NCBI GenBank assembly: GCA_031295725.1
Contig: JAUMNV010000200.1
Location: 1 to 13,693 of the forward strand
DNA length: 13,693 nt
Origin: Collinsella sp.
GTDB taxonomy: Bacteria > Actinomycetota > Coriobacteriia > Coriobacteriales > Coriobacteriaceae
Direction: 5' to 3'
A program made the translations under genes and the position numbers. Of this stretch, positions 5,428 to 13,000 are shown in pieces; the first letter of the stretch is position 1, and the number at the start of each line of letters is the position of its first letter. Under the pieces are notes generated by a model. The model was not told where the DNA came from. It did not search any database and worked only from the letters and a program-made list of their open reading frames with translations.

Positions 5428-6420
5428 CTAGTAGTCCAGCTTCCACATGTAGCGGCGCGTCATGTAGTCCTTGTGGGTGACGGCAGAGAGCGCGCGCATA
5501 TAGACGTTGTTGAGGATCGGGGCAAAGATCAGGTGGTTGAAGTACTCGCTCACGCTGTCCTTGATGTCGTTGAGGCCGAGCTCCTTGGCGTCGAGCTGAT
5601 AGACGCGCTCGCCACCGTACTGGTTGACAAAGCGGATGCCGCGCTCGTCGTTGCAGCGGCTGCGGCCGACGCTGATGAGCTGGAACAGCGAAGTGCGCTT
5701 GTCCAGAATCTCGAAGGGGCCGTGGAAGAAGTCGCAGGTGTTGATGGTGCAGGAGTCGATCTGCAGCATCTCCTGCACGTTGCAGATGCTAAAGACGTAG
5801 GCGGCACCAAAGAGCGGACCCTGAGCCATGACGTTGATGCAGGGCTTGTCGGCGTTCTGCTCGGCCCACTTGGCAGCAAGCGGACGGGTGTACTCGACGG
5901 CCTTGCGATAGATGGGGTCGACCAAGTCGAAAGCGGCCATAGCGGTCTCGTACTCGGCATAGCCCTCGGTCTGCTGCGTGAGCTCCATGGCGATCATGGT
6001 CACGACGGCGGAGTTGGTACGGCCCATGCAGGACTCGTCGACGGCCAGGCTGTCATACTGGATCTTGTAGTCGCAGACCTCGGTGAGGCCGGACTCGTCA
6101 ACATAGATGGCGATGGTGCTGGCGCCGTGGTCCTTGGCGACCTGGGCGGCGACGATGGTCTCCTTGGTGCCGCGCATGGACACGACGACGGCCAGGGTGT
6201 TCTCGTTGACATAGGCGGGCGTGGCGTGCACGAACTCATTGCTGGTGTAGCTGGAGCTCACGACCTGCGTGGCCTCGTGCTCCATAAAGTACTGGGCAGG
6301 ATAGTTGCCGCCGTTGGATCCGCCGGCGCCAATCCACACGACGCGCTTGATGCCGCCCTTGTCTGCCTTGTCAGCCAAAACCTGGGAGACGACATCCTTA
6401 ACCTGTTCCTGAGTAGTCAT
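5428..6420 (-). CDS. Second SIS-domain deglycase-like protein (FrlB/GfrF family)
   Basis: A 330-aa, two-SIS-domain enzyme paralogous to the one at 49-1032 but strongly diverged. Visible motifs are VWIGAGGSNGGN (28-39), VSMRGTKETI (80-89), QQTEGYAEYE (149-158) and the presumed catalytic pair E217 and H233, 16 residues apart, within QEMLQ and CDFFHGPFEI. The GE before HGP in the first paralogue is CD here (C229, D230). The end TRRYMWKLDY is almost the same as in the first paralogue. The likely role is hydrolysis of a phosphorylated glycated amine with a substrate preference different from its paralogue, as with paired deglycases beside mannose-class PTS in Enterococcus and Salmonella. It starts at the ATG at 6420 with a weak GAAAGG SD 10 nt away. 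It is divergent from the GntR gene and ends at its own terminator. Confidence 0.9.
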   Translation of the reverse strand: MTTQEQVKDVVSQVLADKADKGGIKRVVWIGAGGSNGGNYPAQYFMEHEATQVVSSSYTSNEFVHATPAYVNENTLAVVVSMRGTKETIVAAQVAKDHGASTIAIYVDESGLTEVCDYKIQYDSLAVDESCMGRTNSAVVTMIAMELTQQTEGYAEYETAMAAFDLVDPIYRKAVEYTRPLAAKWAEQNADKPCINVMAQGPLFGAAYVFSICNVQEMLQIDSCTINTCDFFHGPFEILDKRTSLFQLISVGRSRCNDERGIRFVNQYGGERVYQLDAKELGLNDIKDSVSEYFNHLIFAPILNNVYMRALSAVTHKDYMTRRYMWKLDY

Positions 6421-6461
6421 CGTGCATCAGCCTTTCTTCTCGTTTGATGCTCATCACAGGC

Positions 6462-6505
6462 ATACAAGTTACATACATGTTTTGGCTATGTCGACTAGTT
6501 GTATG
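6462..6505. promoter_or_regulatory. Operator-like ATACANGTT repeats next to the second SIS gene
   Basis: ATACAAGTT (6462-6470) and ATACATGTT (6473-6481) are direct repeats with an 11-nt period, followed by an inverted partial copy GTTGTAT (6499-6505; ATACAAC on the minus strand). CATACAA (6461-6467) and TTGTATG form a wide inverted repeat. They lie 40-85 nt upstream of the second SIS start, where a repressor would block transcription. The adjacent divergent GntR gene is the obvious candidate binder. Confidence 0.55.
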
Positions 6506-6578
6506 CTATATTTGTCTTAGAAATTTTGCTGATGCGGTTTTCGATAACTAGCTACCAGCAGTTTTGTTGTTGTATTGG

Positions 6579-6620
6579 ATACATGCTTAATTAGATTCGC
6601 ATACAGGTTAGATACAGGTT
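6579..6620. promoter_or_regulatory. Operator-like ATACANGTT repeats at the GntR start
   Basis: ATACAGGTT occurs exactly twice, at 6601-6609 and 6612-6620 (11-nt period), with a related ATACATGCT at 6579-6587, 22 nt (two periods) upstream. The last copy ends 6 nt before the GntR ATG and supplies its only SD-like sequence (AGGTT). Regulator binding here would cover the transcription or translation start, pointing to autoregulation. Confidence 0.55.
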
Positions 6621-6626
6621 GATCGC

Positions 6627-7349
6627 ATGAATGCTTCGTCTAAAAAGAAACTGGCCCAATACGAGCGCTTGGCGGGCATGCTGCGTGACCGCATAGCTGC
6701 CGGCACCTACGCACGCGGAGACAAGCTGCCGTCCGAGATGGAACTCATGGACGAATCGGGGCTGTCGCGCAGCACCGTGCGCCATGCCCTTAAGGTGCTC
6801 GTTGATGAGGGTCTGGTTCGCACCGAGCGCGGGCGTGGTGCCTTTGTGGCCGACACGCCGGCACTCCACGAGAACAACCTGGTATTTTCGAGCTATACGG
6901 CGCAGGTACAGGGTCGGGGTATGAAGCCCACCACGCGCACGGTGGACTCGGGCTTTACCAAGGCGGGCGGCAGCATAGCTAAGTTCTTTGATGCCGCCGT
7001 GGGCAGCAAGCTCGTCAAACTTGTCCGTCTGCGTTATCTGGACGATGCGCCACTGTGCCTGGAGACCACCTATCTACCACCGAGCTTCGAGGCACTCATC
7101 GATCGCGATATCAACGGTTCGCTCTACGCCACGCTGCGTCAAGAATTCCATCGCGCGCCGGCACAGGGGCACAAGACCTTTGAGGTGTGCTACGCCTCGC
7201 AAAACGAGGCGTTTTTGCTCAACGTTGAGCGCGGGCAGGCGCTGATCCTAATCACCGACTACGTCTACGACACCGACGGCCGCCCGCTCCATGTCTCCAA
7301 GCGCATCCAACGCACCGACCGCGCCAAATACACCGAGCCCATCGGCTAA
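6627..7349 (+). CDS. GntR-family transcriptional regulator, HutC/UTRA subfamily
   Basis: A 240-aa DNA-binding repressor-type protein. The winged helix-turn-helix is at about 8-76 (LPSEMELMDESGLSRSTVRH at 34-53 is the recognition region, RTERGRGAFV the wing). A UTRA effector domain follows at about 82-236, with the typical LVRLRYLDDAPLCLETTYLP block (132-151). UTRA domains bind small phosphorylated sugars or similar ligands, so the effector could be the PTS product. Start ATG at 6627 has only a weak SD (AGGTT), itself part of an operator-like repeat. It is the only plus-strand gene here, divergent from the second SIS gene, which is its likeliest target. Whether it also controls the PTS operon is open, since that promoter carries a different motif. 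Confidence 0.95.
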   Translation: MNASSKKKLAQYERLAGMLRDRIAAGTYARGDKLPSEMELMDESGLSRSTVRHALKVLVDEGLVRTERGRGAFVADTPALHENNLVFSSYTAQVQGRGMKPTTRTVDSGFTKAGGSIAKFFDAAVGSKLVKLVRLRYLDDAPLCLETTYLPPSFEALIDRDINGSLYATLRQEFHRAPAQGHKTFEVCYASQNEAFLLNVERGQALILITDYVYDTDGRPLHVSKRIQRTDRAKYTEPIG

Positions 7350-7370
7350 CCTGCCAAAATAAGCCTGTCC

Positions 7371-7961
7371 CTAAATGGTAGGTTTGGGGAGGTCGGGGAA
7401 CCAGGTTGGCTTGGGTTGGTTGGGCGGGCGCTCGGCTAGGACCAACTCCATCCAACACATGTCGTACCAGCGGCCGAACTTTTGGGCGCAGCGGTCAAAG
7501 GCGCCCACCAGGCGATATCCCATATGGGCATGGAAGTCCTGACTGTTGTGCGTCAGATACTCGTCGTCCTTGTCGTGCGGCACGGCGATGAGGGCGCACA
7601 TGTTGGTGATGCCCATCGCAATCAGACATTGCTTGAGCGCATCGTGCAGCTTGCGGCCCAGCCCGCCGTGGCGCACGTCGCGCGCCAGGTAGATCGACGT
7701 CTCGACCGACCAGTCGTAGGCCTCGCGGCTGTTGAGCGGACTCACATAGGCATAGCCTACCGGACGCCCGTCCAACTCCATCACCAGATACGGATAGCGC
7801 TTGAGCGTACGCTCGATGCGCCCGGCGAACTCCTCAACGCTCGGCACCTCGTATTCGCAGGTAATCGCCGTCTGGCGCACATACGGCTCATAGATGGCAA
7901 GCAACGCCGGCGCATCATCGGGCGTCGCCAGGCGAATCGTCGGCTCGGACATCTCGGTCAT
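7371..7961 (-). CDS. GNAT-family N-acetyltransferase, phosphinothricin acetyltransferase-like
   Basis: A 196-aa acetyl-CoA-dependent acetyltransferase of the Pat/YncA group. It starts in the usual IRLATPDDAPALLAIYEPYV manner (9-28), has the acetyl-CoA pyrophosphate-binding R-x-G-G-x-G type motif RHGGLG (97-102) and the family block FHAHMGYRLVGAF (143-155) then GRWYDMCWMEL (163-173). Members acetylate amino groups of amino-acid-like toxins or sulfoximines. The ATG at 7961 is preferred over one at 7985: it has GGAGAAGG just upstream, while the upstream ATG falls in the T-tract of a terminator. The last about 18 residues are Pro/Lys-rich (PPNQPKPTWFPDLPKPTI) and come from a strongly G/T-biased stretch. 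The gene is convergent with GntR (21-nt gap). Confidence 0.9.
   Translation of the reverse strand: MTEMSEPTIRLATPDDAPALLAIYEPYVRQTAITCEYEVPSVEEFAGRIERTLKRYPYLVMELDGRPVGYAYVSPLNSREAYDWSVETSIYLARDVRHGGLGRKLHDALKQCLIAMGITNMCALIAVPHDKDDEYLTHNSQDFHAHMGYRLVGAFDRCAQKFGRWYDMCWMELVLAERPPNQPKPTWFPDLPKPTI
7378..7428 (+). other. G-run cluster with G-quadruplex potential
   Basis: The plus strand here carries a dense series of G-runs: GGGG at 7385-7388 and 7395-7398, GG at 7404-7405 and 7408-7409, GGG at 7413-7415, GG at 7418-7419, GGG at 7422-7424 and 7426-7428, with short loops. GGTTGG-CTTG-GGTTGG matches a two-tetrad quadruplex pattern. It lies in the 3' end of the acetyltransferase gene, on the strand opposite its mRNA, between two convergent genes. 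Confidence 0.4.
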
Positions 7962-7974
7962 ACAACCCTTCTCC

Positions 7975-8018
7975 CCCAAAAGCAAAGACCGCCCTGCGCC
8001 AAACCCAGCGCAGGGCGG
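7975..8018 (-). terminator. Rho-independent terminator after the threonine aldolase gene
   Basis: Perfect 11-bp inverted repeat CCGCCCTGCGC (7989-7999) and GCGCAGGGCGG (8008-8018) with an 8-nt loop. On the minus strand the stem is followed by TCTTTGCTTTT, a T-rich tract. It starts about 20 nt after the aldolase stop codon and sits just upstream of the acetyltransferase start, so that gene probably depends on readthrough or a promoter I cannot identify. Confidence 0.85.
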
Positions 8019-8038
8019 CCCCTCGTCATTACATCAGG

Positions 8039-9064
8039 CTACAGGACAGCCGCCAGCGCGTCGATGTCCTCCTGCGTCGTGGCCCAGCTGGTGCAAAAGC
8101 GCACCACCGTGTGGGTCTCATCGTACTTTTCCCAGTACTCGATCGAGGCATGCTCGCGAATGCGGGCCATGTCCTCGTTGGGCAGAATCACGAACTGTTG
8201 GTTGGTCGGCGTCTCCAAGAAGAACTGGTAACCGCGCTCGTGCAGCACACGACGCAGCGCCTGAGCGGTCTCAATCGCCTGGCGACTAATCTCAAAATAC
8301 AGGCCATCGGTAAAGAGCGCCTCAAACTGGACACCCGTCAGGCGGCCCTTGGCCAACAGCGCGCCGTGCTGCTTAATGCGCGGAATAGGATGCGCCGGAG
8401 CATGCATGCCGCAAAACACCACGGCCTCGCCGCACAGAGCGCCGCACTTGGTGCCGCCGATGTAGAACACGTCGCACAGCTGCGCCAGCTCGGGCAGGGT
8501 AATGTCGCACTCATCGGCCGCCAGCGCATAGGCCAGGCGAGCACCGTCCACAAACAGCGGAATCTCGCGCTTCTGGCACACCGCATGAATCGCCGCGAGC
8601 TCGGCCTTGGAATACAGCGTGCCGTACTCAGTCGATAGGCTCACGTACACGGCGCCCGGGAACACCGTGTGCTCGTAGCTCTCGTTTTCGTAGAACACCT
8701 GGATATAGTTCTCAAGGTCCTCGGCGTGCATCTTGCCCTCGTAGCCGGGGATGGTGAGCACCTTGTGGCCGCCAAACTCGATGGCACCCGCCTCGTGGCA
8801 GGCGACGTGGCCAGTCTCGGCAGCAACGACGCCCTCGTAGGGCGCAAGCAGCATATCAATCACCGTCGCGTTGGCCTGCGTGCCGCCCACCAGAAAAAAC
8901 ACGTCGGCATCGGGGGCCTGGCAGGCCTCGCGAATAAGTTGCTTGGCGCGCTCGGTATGCGCATCGGTACCGTAGCCGGGCTGCGGCTCCATGTTGGTAT
9001 CGACGAGCGCCTGCAGCACCGCCGGGTGTGCGCCGTGGGAATAATCGTTGTTGAACGCGAGCAT
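8039..9064 (-). CDS. ltaE: Low-specificity L-threonine aldolase / beta-eliminating lyase
   Basis: A 341-aa PLP-dependent fold-type I enzyme. It opens with FNNDYSHGAHPAVLQAL (4-20) and GYGTDAHTERAKQLI (30-44); then GGTQANATV (60-68) binds PLP phosphate, FVDGARLAYA (171-180) has the PLP-pyridine Asp D173, and YIGGTKCGALCGEAV (201-215) carries the Schiff-base lysine K206. It cleaves L-threonine or L-allo-threonine to glycine and acetaldehyde in the cytoplasm. Length matches the family (about 330-345 aa). The ATG has GAGAGGA 6-7 nt upstream. It follows the PAP2 gene by 45 nt on the same strand and ends at a strong terminator. Stereospecificity cannot be told from sequence; a related beta-eliminating lyase is a less likely alternative. 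Confidence 0.9.
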   Translation of the reverse strand: MLAFNNDYSHGAHPAVLQALVDTNMEPQPGYGTDAHTERAKQLIREACQAPDADVFFLVGGTQANATVIDMLLAPYEGVVAAETGHVACHEAGAIEFGGHKVLTIPGYEGKMHAEDLENYIQVFYENESYEHTVFPGAVYVSLSTEYGTLYSKAELAAIHAVCQKREIPLFVDGARLAYALAADECDITLPELAQLCDVFYIGGTKCGALCGEAVVFCGMHAPAHPIPRIKQHGALLAKGRLTGVQFEALFTDGLYFEISRQAIETAQALRRVLHERGYQFFLETPTNQQFVILPNEDMARIREHASIEYWEKYDETHTVVRFCTSWATTQEDIDALAAVL

Positions 9065-9109
9065 GGCAATCCTCTCTTACCGGGTATCGGCCAGATGATT
9101 CAAACGGAG

Positions 9110-9973
9110 CTATTGTACGCCGCTGGGATAGGCAATGCGCGCGGCAAGGCACTCAAGTGCCAGTACCAGGGCAAAACCGCAGCTCACGTCACTCAAAAAG
9201 TGCGCTCCGATCACGATGCGGCCAAACGCGACGAGCGCCGCGACCACAGCCGCCGTCCAAAAGACCACACGACGGCACGACGGCTTTTCCTTAAAGGCCG
9301 TCGCGGGAAGCCCGGCGAGCATGAGGCCGATCGCCGCGTGCGCCGTGTGTCCGCTCGCAAACGACTTGAAGCCGTCCTTGGCTACACCGGCGGCAATATA
9401 GGCCCACTTGTCGGGGTTGCCGATCACCCACCACGGCTGAAACTCGAGTCCCTGCGTCACCTCGATCACGCGCATGCGCGGGCGCGACCACAGCGGCTTG
9501 ACAATCACGTTGAGGATGATGGCCTGAGCGACCCACACGACAAGCACCATCAACGCCCAGCGCGTGAGCTCGTCGGGCTTGGTCGTGCGCGTGAGGCGAT
9601 AGACGATAAGGTTGGCGACGATGACCAGCACAAACGTCAGCACCAACTGAGCCGCGATGAGTTTGCCGCCAACCCTCAGAGACGAAACGATCTCGTAGCC
9701 GGTCAGGCCAACGTTGACGAGGATGCCGAGCACGGCGAGCCATTTGCTCCCTCTGGAATCGGGACGCACCGCGCGCACGAGCATGACGCCTGCGACGCTT
9801 GCCGTCAGCTCGAACGGCAGCTCGCCGGCGGCCTCGATAAAGCGACCGTACATGCTGCCGATGTTGAACAGCGCGCTCGAGATCTGATAATCGAAGAAAC
9901 TGCCTACGCCCAGACAAAGGCACAGGACAACCGCGATCATGGCGACATCTTTCTTATAGATGTATCCGAACAT
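9110..9973 (-). CDS. PAP2-family membrane phosphatase
   Basis: A 287-aa multi-pass membrane protein with about six to seven hydrophobic segments and the three PAP2 motifs in order: K159...R164P165 (KPLWSRP), FASGHT (205-210, with H209) and GRIVIGAHFLSDV (251-263, with R252, H258 and D262). Such enzymes dephosphorylate lipid phosphates (phosphatidate, undecaprenyl pyrophosphate or phosphatidylglycerophosphate) at the outer membrane face. The first half (1-150) holds extra helices before the catalytic core. The ATG has AAAGGA 4-5 nt upstream. It lies 56 nt after mfd and 45 nt before the aldolase, probably cotranscribed. The lipid substrate cannot be chosen from sequence. Confidence 0.92.
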   Translation of the reverse strand: MFGYIYKKDVAMIAVVLCLCLGVGSFFDYQISSALFNIGSMYGRFIEAAGELPFELTASVAGVMLVRAVRPDSRGSKWLAVLGILVNVGLTGYEIVSSLRVGGKLIAAQLVLTFVLVIVANLIVYRLTRTTKPDELTRWALMVLVVWVAQAIILNVIVKPLWSRPRMRVIEVTQGLEFQPWWVIGNPDKWAYIAAGVAKDGFKSFASGHTAHAAIGLMLAGLPATAFKEKPSCRRVVFWTAAVVAALVAFGRIVIGAHFLSDVSCGFALVLALECLAARIAYPSGVQ

Positions 9974-10029
9974 GCTTTCCTTTCGATGGAACCAGAGTGC
10001 CCAAATGGGGCGTTTGCAGCGTCGACCCG

Positions 10030-13000
10030 TTAGTCATCATCACTAGCACCCAACTGCTGCAGCAGCATGAGCGCCGCGGCCACCGGGCCGGTGCCGTCGT
10101 TGGCGTCGAGGCCGCGACCCAGGCCGCTGCCCGCACCGGCGCCCGCCTTGTAGGGCACCGACAGCTTGCGGCTCTTGGGGAAGTTCACCGCGCCATAGCG
10201 GGTCTTAAGCTCAAAGGCCACCTTCTTGGGCACGTCGACGCCCAAAAACGTGATGCGGCCGCCACTGAGCGTGACGCTCTCGAGCCCCAGGCGCTCGCCG
10301 CGAATGCGGATTCGTGCGCGATTGAACAGGTTGAGCCCCGCCAACGGCAGCTCGCCATGCGCGGCCTCGGTCTCTTCTTGCACCTCATCGATGCTCTCCA
10401 GGTCCTGGGCCGCTGCGAGCTTACGGTACACGAGCACGCGCTGATCCACCGCCGGCAGGTACTCCTCGGGCAGGAAGTAGTCGGCCGGCAGGTTAATGCC
10501 CACGCTCGCCGCCTCCACGCCGGCGTCGTCATCGCCGCGCGCCTCGGCCACGGCCTGGCCCAGCATCTGCGTAAACAGGTCAAAGCCCACACTCGACAGG
10601 TTGCCGTGCTGCTCGGCTCCCATAAGCGAGCCGGCGCCGCGGATCTCTAGGTCGCGCATGGCGATGCGCATGCCGCTGCCCAGGTCCTGGAACTCGGAAA
10701 GTGCGGTCAGACGCGCCGTCGCCTCCTCGGTGAGCGGCAGCTCGCCCGGGAACATAAAGTACGCATAGGCCTGCGTGGCAGAGCGGCCCACACGGCCCTT
10801 GAGCTGGTAGAGCTGCGCCAGGCCAAGGCGCTGCGAATCCTCGATGATCAGCGTGTTGGCGGTCGCGTTGTCGATGCCGCTCTCCACGATGGTCGTGGCG
10901 ATGAGCACGTCGATCTTTTTGGTCGCGAACTCAATCATCACGTCCTCGACCTCGCGCGGGCTCATCTTGCCGTGCGCCACGCCCACGCGCGCCTCGGGCG
11001 CGGCCTCGTGCACGCGCGCCACGGCGTCGTCGATGGTCTTGACGCGGTTGGACACGTAGTACACCTGGCCGCCGCGACCCACCTCCAGGCGAATCGCCGC
11101 GCTCACCACATCGGGGTCGTACTCCCCCACGTGCACGATCACGGGGCGACGCCCGGTCGGAGGCGTGGTGATCAGACTCATGTCGCGCACGCCGCTCGTG
11201 GCCATCTGCATGGTTCGCGGAATAGGCGTTGCCGAGAGCGTGAGCACGTCGATCTGCTCGCGCAGATTCTTGAGCTGCTCCTTGTGCTGCACACCAAAGC
11301 GCTGCTCTTCGTCGATGATCACCATGCCCAGGTTCTTGGGGTTTACATCGGCAGAAAGCAGACGGTGCGTGCCGATGAGCACATCAATCGTGCCCTCGGC
11401 AAACGCCTTGAGCGCGCGCTTTTGCTGCGCCGGCGTGCGGAAGCGGCTGAGCACCTCGACCTCCAGGCCAAACGGGGCAAAGCGCTCAAAGAAGGTCTCG
11501 TAGTGCTGCTGGGCAAGAATAGTCGTGGGGCAAAGCACCATGACCTGGCGGCCGGAGTCAACGCACTTAAACGCCGCGCGCAGGGCGACTTCGGTCTTGC
11601 CAAAGCCCACGTCGCCGCACAGCAGGCGATCCATGGGCTTGGACGCCTCCATGTCGGCCTTAATGTCGGCGATGGCCTCCAGCTGGTCGCGCGTCTCGTC
11701 GTAGGGAAAGCTCTCCTCCATCTCGATCTGCTCGGGCGTATCGGGCGGACAGGCGATACCGGTAATCGATGAGCGGCGCGTATACAGATCGACCAGGTCG
11801 AACGCCAGCTTTTTGGCGTTCTTGCGCGCCTTGTTGGTGGCGCGCGTCCAGTCGGCTGTGTTGAGCCTGGTCAGGCGCGGCTTGTCACCGTCGGGACCGA
11901 CGTATCGCGTGATACGGTCGACCTGCTCGAGCGGCACGTAGAGCTTGTCGCCGTCGGCATATTCCAGCAAAAAGTAGTCGCGCTCCTTGCCGCCCACTTC
12001 CTGGCGCGCGATCTCGCTAAAGAGCGCGATGCCGTGAGTGGCATGCACCACGTAGTCGCCCGGCTTAAACGGAAACGTGATCTGCGTAATGTCAACCTTG
12101 CGGCGGCTGCGCGCGCGGTTGGCGTCCATGCGGGCGTTGAGGTCGGCGATCGAGAACACGGCCAGGTTGGCATCGGGCACCACCACGCCCTGCGGCAGGG
12201 CGGCATCGACAAAGGTCACGCGTCCGCGCGAGATGGTGGGCACGGCGGCACCGGCGGCAGCCTGGGCCGCGCCCGCCTCGAGCGAGCGGGCGTTGAGCGC
12301 GTCGACCTTACGCTCGCGAATGGAAGCGTGGGCCTCCTGGCGTGCGGCACGGTCGGCAGAATCTGCCGCTGCCACGCGTACGTGCTCGCCAATGACGCCT
12401 GCATTTTCGGGCGCCGCGGTCAGCGATTCCTCAAAGGTAATGCCCTCATCGCCAAAGGTGAGCTCCATCGACTCGCGCGCACCGCGGTCGGGGATGGCAA
12501 ACACGCAGGCATAGCGCTTGCCCACGACCTCCTGAATGCGCGTCATAAAGCGATTGTCCGAGCCCGCAATGGCCGGCTGCTCAATCTTGAGCTCGGCCGT
12601 CACCGCACCGCCGGCACGAATGAGGCTCACGTAGTTCAGGCGCTGCTGGGCACCAAAATCGAGCTGTTGAGCGCGCACGTACAGACCGTCCAGGCGGTCA
12701 ATCCCCGCCTCGCCGGCACGGGCCTCGATATCCTCGTAGGCGCGCAGGCAGTCGTCGAACAGCGAGCGCGGCTCGGACAGAACCACGAGTGCCTTGCCGC
12801 TCACGTGCGCCAACGGGCTTACGGTCTGGCCGTACATCACCGGCAAAAAGCGGTCGAGCTCGGGCGTGACGATACGCGCATCCACCATCTCGAGCAGCGC
12901 CGCCAGTTTGCTGTCGTCCTGGCTGGCGCGATAGAGCGCCACATGCATGTTGTGGACGGCCTCGTCGGTAAGCGCCAGCTCACGGCAGGGAAAGATCTCG

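Noticed and set aside
5368..6447. 359-aa plus-strand frame opposite the second SIS gene
   Set aside because: V/D/G/L-rich antisense shadow; the minus strand has the conserved SIS motifs.
6540..6600. Sigma-70 promoter for the GntR gene (TTGTTG near 6564)
   Set aside because: No acceptable -10 hexamer at 16-18 nt; the AT-rich region must hold a promoter but I cannot place it.
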